A stretch of DNA of 64,000 nucleotides from Reyranella sp. (GTDB lineage Bacteria; Pseudomonadota; Alphaproteobacteria; Reyranellales; Reyranellaceae), in contig NZ_SCVC01000032.1 of the NCBI RefSeq assembly GCF_004297405.1, forward strand, positions 62,001-126,000, written 5' to 3'. Both the position numbers and the translations under genes were made by a program. The notes under the pieces were generated by a model, which saw only the letters and a list, made by a program, of their open reading frames with translations, did not search any database and had not been told where the DNA came from. Positions within the stretch are counted from its first letter, which is position 1. Every line of letters begins with the position of its first letter. This document shows, piece after piece, positions 22,225 through 31,251 of the stretch.

Positions 22225-22235
22225 AGAGTCCCGCC

Positions 22236-22994
22236 ATGGCGTCTCCACCCGTCATCGAACCCGTTCGGCGCAGCTTCGTGCTGTTGGAGGCACTCAGCCG
22301 GCGCCGCACCTCGACAGTCTCGGTGCTGATCGAAGAGACCGGGTTGCCACGACCAACCGTGGTGCGCCTGCTGCACACGTTGATGGCAGTAGGTTATGCC
22401 GCCCGCGTGTCGCGCGAGCAGGGCTATCGCCTGACCGACAGAGTGCTGGGTCTTTCCGGCTCGATCCGCTTCATCGATCATCTGGTCGACGCCTCCATTC
22501 CGCATATGAGCCGCTTCACTGCCGATCATGGCTGGCCGCTCTATCTCGCGACAATGAGTTACGGCGCGATCACCATCCGCCATTCGACGGCGCCCGAGAG
22601 CCCGATGTCGTTCGAGAGCGCAGCGCTGAATTCACGCCGCTCGGTGCTGCAGAGCGCGGTCGGCCGTGTCTGGCTGGCCTTCTGCAGCGACGAGGAACGG
22701 CGGACCGTCCTGCGTGACCTCGGTGGTCTCGGGCCGCGCCGTCAGGCGGCGCTCGATGCCGCCCTCCTGCACATCCGAAGTGCCGGGCACGCTTTCACAC
22801 CGCTCAATCCACGGACCCGTTTGAATGGCATGGCGGTGCCCATTCGACATCGTCAACGCATGCTGGGCTGCCTCTCCATGCGCTTTCCCCATTCGGCAAT
22901 GAGCGAAGAAGAGGCCGCTGCCCGCTTCGGCAAACAGCTCCCGCTGCTTGCCCGATCGATCGCGGCCGATGTCGTCGGCCGGCGGCCCGATTAG
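22236..22994 (+). CDS. IclR-family transcriptional regulator
   Basis: 252 residues. Seen: an N-terminal helix-turn-helix (SFVLLEALSRRRTSTVSVLIEETG then RPTVVRLLHTLMAVGYAAR, about residues 11-55) and a C-terminal GAF-like effector domain ending with RHRQRMLGCLSMRFPHSAM. Divergent from the TauD-type dioxygenase with only about 90 bases between, so it likely controls that gene and itself. Effector unknown. Confidence 0.9.
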   Translation: MASPPVIEPVRRSFVLLEALSRRRTSTVSVLIEETGLPRPTVVRLLHTLMAVGYAARVSREQGYRLTDRVLGLSGSIRFIDHLVDASIPHMSRFTADHGWPLYLATMSYGAITIRHSTAPESPMSFESAALNSRRSVLQSAVGRVWLAFCSDEERRTVLRDLGGLGPRRQAALDAALLHIRSAGHAFTPLNPRTRLNGMAVPIRHRQRMLGCLSMRFPHSAMSEEEAAARFGKQLPLLARSIAADVVGRRPD

Positions 22995-23073
22995 TCGCGA
23001 GGCGAAACCGTCGGGGGTCGCGATACTGGCCGCAGCTTGCTAGAAGCCCTGCGTATCTTATGCAGGAGTTCCC

Positions 23074-24066
23074 ATGACATTCCGCGCGCTCGTCCTGAAC
23101 CAGGGTGCCGACCGCAAGGTGACTGGCGCCGTCGAGACCCTTCCCGAGGAGAAGTTGCCCGCGGGTGACGTCACGGTCGCGGTCGACTACTCGACATTGA
23201 ACTACAAGGACGGACTGGTCCTGACGACGGGTGGCGGGTTGGTGAAGACTTGGCCGCATGTCGGCGGCATCGACTTCGCGGGAACGGTCGAGGCGTCGGA
23301 CAATGCCGGCTTCAAGGCCGGCGACAAGGTTGTCCTCAACGGCTGGCGCGTCGGCGAGCTGCACTGGGGCGGCTATGCGACCAAGGCGCGCGTGAAAGGT
23401 GACTGGCTGGTCAAGTTGCCGGCCGCGATTTCGTCCAAGCGTGCCATGGCGATCGGCACGGCGGGCTATACCTCCATGCTCTGCGTGATGGCGCTCGAGA
23501 AGCACGGCATCAAGCCGGCGTCCGGCGAGATCCTGGTGACGGGCGCCGCTGGCGGTGTCGGCTCGGTCGCCGTCGCGATCCTGGCCAAGCTTGGCTACAA
23601 CGTGGTCGCCGCAACCGGCCGGCCGCAGGAAGGCGACTATCTGAAGTCGCTAGGCGCGACGACGATCCTGGACCGCAAGGAGCTCACCGAAGCGCCCGAC
23701 CGGCCGCTGCTGTCGGAGCGTTTCGCCGGTGTCGTCGACACGGTGTCGGGTGTGATGTTCGCCAAGGCGCTGGCCCAGGTGAAGTACGGCGGCGCGGCCG
23801 CGGTTTGCGGTCTGGCTGCTGGGCCGTCGTTCCCCGGCTCGATCCTGCCCTTCATCCTGCGCAGCGTCTCGGTCTATGGCATCGATTCGGTGATGCTGCC
23901 CAAGGGCCCGCGCGAGGAAGCGTGGAAGCGGCTCGGTGCCGATCTGCCGCTCGACAAGCTCGACAGCACGGTGAGCGAGGCGGGCCTCTCCGACCTGATG
24001 GCGCTGGGGCCGAAGATCCTCAAGGGCGAGGTCCGCGGCCGCGTGGTGGTCGACGTCAGCAAGTAG
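23074..24066 (+). CDS. AcuI/YhdH-type zinc-free medium-chain oxidoreductase
   Basis: 330 residues. The AcuI/YhdH group reduces acryloyl-CoA to propionyl-CoA with NADPH and protects against acrylate. Seen: DYSTLNYKDGLVLTTGGG, VGGIDFAGTVEAS, GDKVVLNGWRVGELHWGGYA (the YhdH-specific stretch), TAGYTSMLCVMALEKHG and the Rossmann loop GAAGGVGSVAVAIL. The catalytic-zinc Cys of alcohol dehydrogenases is absent, as in the family. Ribosome site CAGGAG before ATG 23074. A short remnant of a second copy of this C-terminus is found at 25139. Confidence 0.9.
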   Translation: MTFRALVLNQGADRKVTGAVETLPEEKLPAGDVTVAVDYSTLNYKDGLVLTTGGGLVKTWPHVGGIDFAGTVEASDNAGFKAGDKVVLNGWRVGELHWGGYATKARVKGDWLVKLPAAISSKRAMAIGTAGYTSMLCVMALEKHGIKPASGEILVTGAAGGVGSVAVAILAKLGYNVVAATGRPQEGDYLKSLGATTILDRKELTEAPDRPLLSERFAGVVDTVSGVMFAKALAQVKYGGAAAVCGLAAGPSFPGSILPFILRSVSVYGIDSVMLPKGPREEAWKRLGADLPLDKLDSTVSEAGLSDLMALGPKILKGEVRGRVVVDVSK

Positions 24067-24075
24067 CCGGCGTCG

Positions 24076-25068
24076 CTAGTCCAGCTTGAGATTGGCGGTG
24101 CGGATGATCTCTCGCCAATCCGCGGTCTCACGCTGGATCAGGGCCGCAAAGGCGGCCGGGTTGAGATCGGGCGCTTCGAAGCCCAGGGTCCGGTAGCGTT
24201 CCACTACTTCGGGCGCGGCGAGTGCCGTCGCAAGATCGGCGGCAATCTTGTCACTCAGCGCCGGCGACACGCTGCGCGGCGCGAACAGTCCGGCCCAGCC
24301 AGTGACCTCGTAACCGCGTGTGGTCGGCGATTCAGCAGTACACGGCACATTGGGGTAGAGCGGGTCGCGCGCCGGGGCGGCGAGGGCGATGAAGCGGATC
24401 TTGCCCGATTGCGCCATGCCCCCGGCACTTGCCGCGCTGCCCAGCGCCCAATGAACCTCCTTGGTCGCCACGGCATTGTAGAGCTGGCCGAAGTCGCGAT
24501 AGGGCACGTGGGTCATTTGTATGTCCATCATCGCCTGCAGGCGAAGCGCGCCGAGATGCCCCGGACTGCCGATGAACCACGATCCATAGTTGATCTTGCC
24601 TGGCGCTGCTTTCGCGGCCGCGACGATATCGTCGATGCTGTTGAACGGGCTGTCGGTTGCCACGGCGACGAAGAAGGGCGTGCGCAGCATCATGCGCAGC
24701 GGTGCGAAGTCGCTGGCCACATCGTAAGGCAGCTTGCCGAACGTCTGCGGGTGAGTCGTGACATGGGTATTGTCGAGCTGGATCAGGTCGTGGCCATCGC
24801 CGCCGCCCTGTTTGAAGGCAGCCACCGCAATGAAGCCGTTGCCGCCAGGTTTGTTGTCGATGACGACCGGCTGGGCCCAGGTCCTTGCCAGCCGGTCGGA
24901 CACCAGCCGAAGGGCCGCATCCGGCCCGGCACCGGGCGGGAAGGGTGTCACGATTCGGACTGATCGCGTTGGATAGGCTTGCGCCCGAACGCCGCTGGCA
25001 GTGGTACCGAAAAGCGCAGCTGAGCCCGCGCCGGCGAGAAGTCCCAAAGTGCGGCGTCGGCCGATCAT
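24076..25068 (-). CDS. Bug/TctC-family tripartite tricarboxylate transport solute-binding protein
   Basis: 330 residues. Periplasmic binding protein of the TTT class. Seen: an RRR-containing signal peptide (possible Tat type, RRRTLGLLAGAG) ending near GVRAQA, YPTRSVRIVTPFPPGAGPD as the diagnostic Bug start, VIDNKPGGNGFIA, and GWAGLFAPRSVS in the C-lobe. No TctA/TctB membrane partners are next to it, which is common for Bug proteins of beta- and alphaproteobacteria. Ligand unknown. It converges on the reductase gene with nine bases between. Confidence 0.9.
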   Translation of the reverse strand: MIGRRRTLGLLAGAGSAALFGTTASGVRAQAYPTRSVRIVTPFPPGAGPDAALRLVSDRLARTWAQPVVIDNKPGGNGFIAVAAFKQGGGDGHDLIQLDNTHVTTHPQTFGKLPYDVASDFAPLRMMLRTPFFVAVATDSPFNSIDDIVAAAKAAPGKINYGSWFIGSPGHLGALRLQAMMDIQMTHVPYRDFGQLYNAVATKEVHWALGSAASAGGMAQSGKIRFIALAAPARDPLYPNVPCTAESPTTRGYEVTGWAGLFAPRSVSPALSDKIAADLATALAAPEVVERYRTLGFEAPDLNPAAFAALIQRETADWREIIRTANLKLD

Positions 25069-25138
25069 CGTCGCCTCCCTGCTGCGCGCGGCAGTGAGAT
25101 TCGTACGCGGCTACACTCGTTGCAGGACGAAAGCTATC

Positions 25139-25201
25139 GCGGCCCCAAAAATCCTCAAAGGAGAATTAGCCGGCTGCGTAGTTGCCGGCCGGAACAAGTG
25201 A
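25139..25201 (+). pseudogene. Remnant of an AcuI/YhdH-type C-terminus
   Basis: In this frame the DNA encodes AAPKILKGELAGCVVAGRNK and then a stop. The intact oxidoreductase at 23074 ends GPKILKGEVRGRVVVDVSK and then a stop: PKILKGE is identical and G, VV and K also align. No upstream part of the gene is recognisable, since that DNA runs into the antisense start of the Bug gene. Third-base differences suggest an old duplication. It could be chance, but the match lies only about 1.1 kb from the intact gene and ends at the same point. Confidence 0.4.
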
Positions 25202-25246
25202 TAGGGTCGCTGCCATTCACTTTGCCGTCCAATCTACGCTGAAGGT

Positions 25247-26575
25247 ATGCCCATGACGCCGTCGAACACCGCGCCCGCCAACAATCTCGACGCCTTCTTC
25301 ATGCCGTTCACGGCGAATCGGCAGTTCAAGAAGAACCCGCGCATGCTGGCCAAGGCGAAGGGTGTTCACTACTGGACGCCCGAAGGCCGCAAGATCATCG
25401 ACGGCACGGCCGGCCTGTGGTGCGTGAACGCCGGTCACGGCCGCGAGGAGATCAAGGCAGCGATCGCCAAGCAGCTCGACGAGATGGATTACGCGCCCTC
25501 CTTCCAGATGGGCCATCCCAAGGCCTTCGAGCTGGCGGCGCGCCACGCCGCTCTGCTGCCGGGCGACCTGAACCACGCCTTCTATTGCAACTCCGGCTCC
25601 GAAGCCGTGGACTCCGCGCTCAAGATCGCGCTGGCCTTCCAGCGCGCCCGGGGTGAAGGCACCCGTACGCGCTTCGTAGGCCGCGAGCGCGGCTATCACG
25701 GCGTCGGCTTCGGCGGCATCTCGGTCGGCGGCATGGTCAACAACCGCAAATGGTTCGGCGCCATGCTGCCGGGTGTCGATCACCTGCCGCACACCCATCT
25801 GCCGCAGAACGCCTTTGCCAAGGGCCAGCCCGAGCACGGCGCGGAACTCGCCGACGAGCTCGAGAAGATTGTCGGCCTGCACGATGCTTCGAACATCGCC
25901 GCCGTCATCGTCGAGCCCTGCGCCGGTTCGACCGGCTACCTGCCGCCGCCCAAGGGCTATCTGCAGCGCCTGCGCCAGATCTGTGACAAGCACGGCATCC
26001 TGCTGATTTTCGACGAAGTCATCACGGGCTTCGGTCGTCTCGGCACCGGCTTCGCCGCCGAGAAGTTCGGCGTCATTCCCGATCTGATGACGGTGGCCAA
26101 GGGCATCTCCAACGCCACGGTGCCGATGGGCGGCGTGTTCGTGCGCAAGCACGTGTTCGACGGCCTGATGAACGGGCCGGAGAGCGCCATCGACCTGTTT
26201 CATGGCTATACCTACTCAGCCCACCCGCTGGCCTGCGCTGCTGCCTCGGCCGTTCTCGACATCTATCGTGACGAGAACCTGTTCGAGCGGTCGGCCGAAC
26301 TCTCGCCCTATTGGGAAGAGGGCGTGCACTCGCTCAAGGGCCTGCCGAATGTCACCGACATCCGCAATCTCGGTCTGGCGGCTGGCATCGATCTCGCGCC
26401 CAAGGGCGCGGTCGGGACCCGCGGCTACGAGGCTTTCGTCAAGGCCTTCGAGCTCGGCCTGATGGTGCGCCAGTCGGGCGACGCCATCGCCATGTCGCCG
26501 CCGCTGGTGATCGAGAAGGCTCAGATCGACGAGATCATCGACATCACGGCCAAGACCATCAAGGCGGTCGCCTAA
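25247..26575 (+). CDS. Omega-amino acid:pyruvate aminotransferase, class III
   Basis: 442 residues. PLP enzyme of the class III family, nearest to beta-alanine:pyruvate aminotransferases. Seen: the typical N-terminus NNLDAFFMPFTANRQFKKNPRM, GTAGLWCVNAGHGR, HAFYCNSGSEAVDSALK (phosphate-binding), the ERGYHGVGFGG motif, IFDEVITGFGRLG, and the Schiff-base Lys at residue 285 in MTVAKGIS. Likely converts beta-alanine or another omega-amine plus pyruvate to semialdehyde plus alanine. The neighbouring acryloyl-CoA-type reductase suggests C3 metabolism, but this is inference. Start at the ATG at 25247; a second ATG is two codons on. Confidence 0.92.
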   Translation: MPMTPSNTAPANNLDAFFMPFTANRQFKKNPRMLAKAKGVHYWTPEGRKIIDGTAGLWCVNAGHGREEIKAAIAKQLDEMDYAPSFQMGHPKAFELAARHAALLPGDLNHAFYCNSGSEAVDSALKIALAFQRARGEGTRTRFVGRERGYHGVGFGGISVGGMVNNRKWFGAMLPGVDHLPHTHLPQNAFAKGQPEHGAELADELEKIVGLHDASNIAAVIVEPCAGSTGYLPPPKGYLQRLRQICDKHGILLIFDEVITGFGRLGTGFAAEKFGVIPDLMTVAKGISNATVPMGGVFVRKHVFDGLMNGPESAIDLFHGYTYSAHPLACAAASAVLDIYRDENLFERSAELSPYWEEGVHSLKGLPNVTDIRNLGLAAGIDLAPKGAVGTRGYEAFVKAFELGLMVRQSGDAIAMSPPLVIEKAQIDEIIDITAKTIKAVA

Positions 26576-26599
26576 GACCGCCTCCCTCCGGAGGATGCA

Positions 26600-27235
26600 A
26601 TGGTCTCGCTGACGGCCCTGGCAGCATTCGGCGCGGTGGCGCTCGGCATGGTGCTGACGCCCGGACCGAACATGGCCTATCTCGTGTCACGTTCGATCTG
26701 CCAGGGACGAACCGCCGGCTTGATCTCGCTGGTGGGCGTCGCGCTGGGCTTCGTCACCTACATGCTGCTGGCGGCCTTCGGCATCACGGCGCTCGTCTTC
26801 GCGGTGCCCTATGCTTATGACGCACTGCGCCTGGCGGGCGCGGCCTACCTCGGCTGGCTCGCCTGGAATGCCCTGAAGCCGGGCGGTCGCTCGCCCTTCG
26901 AGGTGCGCGACCTGCCACCCGATTCGCCGCGCCGGCTGTTCGCGATGGGGCTGCTGACCAATCTCCTGAATCCGAAGATAGCAGCCCTTTACCTGTCGCT
27001 GCTGCCACAGTTCGTCGATGCGGGGCAGGGCGACGTGCTCGGTCAGACCCTGTTGCTGGGCACGACCCAGATAGCCATCAGCGTTACCGTGAATGCCTTG
27101 ATCGTACTGGCGGCCGGATCGGTGGCTGGTTTCCTCGCCGGCCGGCCGCTGTGGATGGCGGTGCAGCGCTGGCTGATGGGAACGGTTCTGGCCGTGCTCG
27201 CCGTGCGCATGGCATTCGACACGGGGCGCCGCTAA
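26600..27235 (+). CDS. LysE/RhtB-family amino-acid exporter
   Basis: 211 residues, about six predicted membrane helices. Seen: the LysE start FGAVALGMVLTPGPNMAYLVSRSI, the GRTAGLISLVGVALGF motif, and NLLNPKIAALYLSLLPQFV, diagnostic of the family. Exports amino acids or related compounds from the cytoplasm. It begins 24 bases after the aminotransferase with a GGAGG ribosome site, so it may export a product of that reaction (inference). Confidence 0.92.
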   Translation: MVSLTALAAFGAVALGMVLTPGPNMAYLVSRSICQGRTAGLISLVGVALGFVTYMLLAAFGITALVFAVPYAYDALRLAGAAYLGWLAWNALKPGGRSPFEVRDLPPDSPRRLFAMGLLTNLLNPKIAALYLSLLPQFVDAGQGDVLGQTLLLGTTQIAISVTVNALIVLAAGSVAGFLAGRPLWMAVQRWLMGTVLAVLAVRMAFDTGRR

Positions 27236-27290
27236 AACGCTTCCATGGGCCGCCGCCTGGGATGCCGGCCTGAAGGGCAGGGCAGGGCGC

Positions 27291-28703
27291 GTGACTCTTG
27301 ATGATGGGCTAGCGGCGTTGGTCGGAACGGCAGCGGTGGCGGCGCATATTGCCATCGCGGGTTCGGTCACGGTCCACGCGCTTCTCTACAAACGCAATGT
27401 CGGTGCGGCCGTCTCCTGGATCGGCATTGCCTGGCTGTCGCCATTCCTGGGCGGCCTGCTTTACGCGATCATGGGCGTGAACCGGGTCAAGCGGCGTGCC
27501 CAGCGGTTGCGGCGTGATCGCCTTCCGCCCACGGCGGGTAGTTCCGCAGCGGCTATGGCGGTCGATCCTCTATCGCCGCTCGAGTTCGCTGTCGGCCGCC
27601 TGACCGGGCTTCCCTCTGTGCCCGGCAATACGATCGAGATGCTGCGTAGCGGCGATGAAGCCTATCCGCGCATGTTGCAGGAGATCGCCCGGGCGCAGAG
27701 GAGTATCGGCCTCTGCAGTTATATCTTTCGGGCCGACGAAGCCGGCGAACAGTTCCATCAGGCGTTGATCGAGGCACGGCAGCGTGGAGTCGAAGTGCGC
27801 GTGCTGATCGATGGTGTCGGCGGCGGCTATTTCTGGTCAGGCACCTACCAGCACCTCAAGAAAGCCGGCGTGCCGGTCGCGCGATTCCTGCATTCGTACT
27901 TTCCTTGGCAGATGCCGTTCGTGAACCTGCGCAATCACCGCAAGGTGCTGGTGATCGACGGGTGTGTGGCCTTCACCGGTGGCCTCAACATCGGCGCCGA
28001 GAACGTCGAAGCGGGAAAGCCGTTACACCTGGTACGCGACACTCACTTTCGCATCGAAGGGCCCGTCGTCGAGCAGCTCACTGACACCTTTGCCGACGAC
28101 TGGTTGTTCACCACGGGCGAGCAGCTCGTCTCCAAGGCATGGTTCCCCAAACCGGAGGCCATAGGTGGCGTCACGGCGCGCGTGGTCAACTCCGGGCCCG
28201 ACGAGGACATGGAGCAGATCGAATTCGTGGCGCTGCATGCGATCTCCTGCGCGCGTCGATCGATCCGTGTGGTGACTCCCTACTTCTTGCCACCGGAACC
28301 TCTCACCATGGCTCTGGGGCTGGCCGCCATGCGCGGCATCGAGGTCGACATCCTGCTGCCGGAGAATTCCAATCACGCGATCCTCGACTGGGCCCGGCGC
28401 GTGCCGCTCAGGCCACTTGTCGAGGCGGGTTGCCGTGTCTGGCTGCTGCCTGCGCCGTTCGACCATTCCAAGCTGATGACGATCGACGAGTCCTGGTCGA
28501 TGATCGGCAGTGCCAACTGGGACACGCGCAGCTTCCGTCTGAACTTCGAGCTGAACGTCGAGCTGCACGATGCCGCCTTTGCGCGCCGCATCATCGAGGC
28601 GACGGTGCCGCAACGGCAGTTGACGATAGACGAGATCGACGGCGACCGGTTGTTCATTCGCCTGCGCAACAGCGCGGCGCGCCTGCTCCAGCCTTATCTG
28701 TAG
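27291..28703 (+). CDS. cls: Cardiolipin synthase-like phospholipase D protein
   Basis: 470 residues. Membrane enzyme condensing two phosphatidylglycerols to cardiolipin and glycerol. Seen: two N-terminal hydrophobic segments (about 8-30 and 38-58, with AVSWIGIAWLSPFLGGLLY matching ClsA), then two HKD motifs: HRKVLVIDG (His 216, Lys 218, Asp 223) and HSKLMTIDE (His 392, Lys 394, Asp 399), each followed by the GGLNIG and GSANWD stretches. The start is a GTG at 27291. The stop overlaps the converging phosphatase gene by ten bases. Confidence 0.9.
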   Translation: MTLDDGLAALVGTAAVAAHIAIAGSVTVHALLYKRNVGAAVSWIGIAWLSPFLGGLLYAIMGVNRVKRRAQRLRRDRLPPTAGSSAAAMAVDPLSPLEFAVGRLTGLPSVPGNTIEMLRSGDEAYPRMLQEIARAQRSIGLCSYIFRADEAGEQFHQALIEARQRGVEVRVLIDGVGGGYFWSGTYQHLKKAGVPVARFLHSYFPWQMPFVNLRNHRKVLVIDGCVAFTGGLNIGAENVEAGKPLHLVRDTHFRIEGPVVEQLTDTFADDWLFTTGEQLVSKAWFPKPEAIGGVTARVVNSGPDEDMEQIEFVALHAISCARRSIRVVTPYFLPPEPLTMALGLAAMRGIEVDILLPENSNHAILDWARRVPLRPLVEAGCRVWLLPAPFDHSKLMTIDESWSMIGSANWDTRSFRLNFELNVELHDAAFARRIIEATVPQRQLTIDEIDGDRLFIRLRNSAARLLQPYL

Positions 28704-29365
28704 AAGCGCCGCAGCCGATCCTTGCGTGGTTTGCGCGCCGCCGCCGTCGTGATGTTGCTGTCGGCGAGATCGAGTTCGAGCCGGATCGGGCGATGATCGG
28801 ACGGACCGAAGTCCAGCGCATAGGAGGAGCGGCAAACCAGACCATGCGCCAGGCAGCGGTCGAGTCGGAACGGCATCACGTTGCTGGCAAGGTGCGTGGG
28901 CTCGCGTGGGCCGACATCGGTGAAGCCCGGCAGGAGCACCGGGCCGACAGCATTGTAATCACCAATGATCGCCGAGGGGCGTCCCTGCAGGGCCGTTGCG
29001 ATGCGCGCAAGCTGACGTCGGTTCAGAAGCTGGCCGTGCGACAGGTGGACATTGGCAAAGGTGATCTCGCCCACCTGCACGATCTGCGCGCGTCGGCGCG
29101 GCAGGCGGCCGGGCAACCGCGACGCCGGCAGAGAGAGCGCCGTCGGTCGCGGGAAATGATGCGGGCTCCAGACGGCCAGCCCGTGGATGCGGCCCAGCCA
29201 GGAAAGCCTGTGGAAGTGACCACCCACCAAGCTGGGCAGCTCCTCGATGTGCTTGGTCGCCTCCTGCATAAGGAACAGGTCGGGCTTCTCCCGGCGCGCT
29301 AGTTCAGCAACGTCCTCGACTGCCGCGCCCGTCAGGCGCAGCAGGTTCCAGCTTATGACTTTCAC
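28694..29365 (-). CDS. Endonuclease/exonuclease/phosphatase family protein
   Basis: 223 residues. Metal-dependent EEP fold. Seen: MKVISWNLLR (Asn), DLFLMQEA (catalytic Glu), NVHLSHGQ (catalytic His region), IIGDYNAV (metal-binding Asp/Asn), and the terminal GPSDHRPI with the catalytic Asp-His. All core motifs are in order, so it should be active; substrate (nucleic acid, phosphoinositide-like or other phosphodiester) is unknown. It follows the cation antiporter on the same strand by seven bases and is probably cotranscribed with it. Confidence 0.85.
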   Translation of the reverse strand: MKVISWNLLRLTGAAVEDVAELARREKPDLFLMQEATKHIEELPSLVGGHFHRLSWLGRIHGLAVWSPHHFPRPTALSLPASRLPGRLPRRRAQIVQVGEITFANVHLSHGQLLNRRQLARIATALQGRPSAIIGDYNAVGPVLLPGFTDVGPREPTHLASNVMPFRLDRCLAHGLVCRSSYALDFGPSDHRPIRLELDLADSNITTAAARKPRKDRLRRFYR

Positions 29366-29372
29366 AGGCCGC

Positions 29373-31175
29373 TCACGGTTTGGCGGCCCTGTCGCGGCGG
29401 GCGCGGCGGATCTGCTCGGTCATCGAGGCGGTGCCGCCGGCCGCAGCCTGCAGCTCGTGCCTCACCAGTTCGCGGCGCTCGTGGATCGAAGCGATGACCA
29501 GCCCCATTGGCACGCCGAGGCCGACCAGGGCGGATTCTGCCAGTTGCAGGCTCGCTTCGATGGTCTCCGGCACCGTGTCGGTGACAGCGAGTGTGTAAAG
29601 ATGCCGGGCGTGCTGGGCGTCGTGAGCGCGGGCCACGATCATCACGTCGGGTCGACGGGAGCGCACTGCGCGAACCACGTCGTCGACTGCGGCGGTATCG
29701 ATCGTGACGATCACACCCACCGCCTCGTCGATGCCGCAACGCTGCAGGAAGAGCGGATTGGAGGCATCACCGAAATAGACCGGGCGGCCAAGCTTGCGCC
29801 AGCGCTCGACCCGCGGCGCGTCGCGATCGGCAGCGACATAGGCGATCTCATGCTTGTCGAGCATGTCGCAGACGAGCTGTCCGACCCGACCGTGGCCCAC
29901 GACGATCACCCGCTTGGCATGATCGTCTGGCGGCAGTGCAGTTGCTGGCGCTCCGTTGGCGATTTCGTCGGCGACACGCTGGGCGGCGCGCCGCGCGAAC
30001 AGGGAAACGAAGGGCAGGGTGCCCATGGTCAGTGATACGACGGCCAGCACGCCCGCCGAGACGCCACTATCGATCAGCCCGTAGGTCGTGGCGAGCCCGA
30101 TGCCGATGAAGGCGAACTCGCCGCCCGGGGCCAGCAGCAGGCTGGTTTCCACGCTTGCCGCCCAGGGCACGCCAAACAGCCGGCAGAGCGGCGCCAGCAG
30201 GAGCGACTTGGCTATCATCATCGTCACAAAGCCGCCCACCACGAGGAGCGGTTCGCGCCAGATGAAGCTCAGATCGATGTGCATGCCGACGGAAAAGAAG
30301 AAGACACCGAGCAGCAGGCCACGGAACGGGTCGATCATCGCCTCGACGGCGCGGCGATACTCCGTCTCGGCCAGGAGGAGGCCGGCGATAAAGGCGCCGA
30401 GCGCCATCGACAGGCCGGCATAGGCGGCGATGACCCCCGAGCCGACGGCGATCAGGAGGGTCGCCGCCATGAAGAATTCCGGATTGTCCGTCGAAGCGGC
30501 GAGGCGGAACAGCGGCTTCAGGATCACGCGCCCGACCAGGGCGATGATGCCAACGGCCACGACGGCCTCGAGCAGTGCGATGACGATGCCCTGGGCAACA
30601 TTGCCTTCCGAATGACCCCCCAATGCGCTGATCAGGAACAGGAGGGGCACGACCGCGAGGTCCTGCGCCAGCAGGATGGCGAAGCTCGTTCGGCCGGTGG
30701 TCGACATCATACGTCGTTGCCCGGACAGCAGCTCCATCACGATCGCCGTCGAGGAGAGCGCCAGGCAGGCGCCGATAATCAGCGCCGCATCCGGTGGTTG
30801 GCCGAGCCACAGAGCGACCAGGCTGATGGCCAGGGTCGAGATGAAGCATTGCAGACCGCCCAGGCCGAACACCAGTCGGCGCATGGTGATCAGGCGGCGC
30901 ATCGAGAGTTCGAGGCCGATGAAGAAGAGCAGGAAGACAATGCCTAGATCGGCGATGAAGGCGATCTGCCGTTCGCCGGTCACCGTCAGCCAGGCAATTG
31001 CCTGGGAATGTTCGGCCAGCCGGCCAAGTCCGAAAGGGCCTAGGGCCGCGCCGACGACAAGGAAACCGAGGACGGGGCTGATCTTGAGACGGTGAACGAC
31101 CGGTGCCACGACGGCTGCGGTGCCCAAGACGATGAGCGCATCCTTGAATGCGAAGATTTCACTGGGCCCTGCCAT
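29373..31175 (-). CDS. CPA2-family monovalent cation:proton antiporter with RCK domain (KefB/YbaL-like)
   Basis: 600 residues from the ATG at 31175. Seen: ten or more hydrophobic segments over about residues 1-390, including LGFLVVGAALGPFGLG, ALSSTAIVMELLSG and FFSVGMHIDLSFI (all CPA2 signatures), then a cytoplasmic TrkA-N/RCK Rossmann domain (about 420-540, RVIVVGHGRVGQLVCDML). A C-terminal tail of charged residues ends it. Such proteins exchange K+ or Na+ for H+ and are gated by nucleotides or glutathione adducts. No KefF/KefG-type partner is adjacent. It starts 76 bases from the divergent epimerase-type gene. Confidence 0.92.
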   Translation of the reverse strand: MAGPSEIFAFKDALIVLGTAAVVAPVVHRLKISPVLGFLVVGAALGPFGLGRLAEHSQAIAWLTVTGERQIAFIADLGIVFLLFFIGLELSMRRLITMRRLVFGLGGLQCFISTLAISLVALWLGQPPDAALIIGACLALSSTAIVMELLSGQRRMMSTTGRTSFAILLAQDLAVVPLLFLISALGGHSEGNVAQGIVIALLEAVVAVGIIALVGRVILKPLFRLAASTDNPEFFMAATLLIAVGSGVIAAYAGLSMALGAFIAGLLLAETEYRRAVEAMIDPFRGLLLGVFFFSVGMHIDLSFIWREPLLVVGGFVTMMIAKSLLLAPLCRLFGVPWAASVETSLLLAPGGEFAFIGIGLATTYGLIDSGVSAGVLAVVSLTMGTLPFVSLFARRAAQRVADEIANGAPATALPPDDHAKRVIVVGHGRVGQLVCDMLDKHEIAYVAADRDAPRVERWRKLGRPVYFGDASNPLFLQRCGIDEAVGVIVTIDTAAVDDVVRAVRSRRPDVMIVARAHDAQHARHLYTLAVTDTVPETIEASLQLAESALVGLGVPMGLVIASIHERRELVRHELQAAAGGTASMTEQIRRARRDRAAKP

Positions 31176-31251
31176 TGTCTGCAAACATAGACTGCGGGTG
31201 GCGATCTGTGCACACTTTCCTCGACGCAGATCGATATCGGGATGAAACGAC

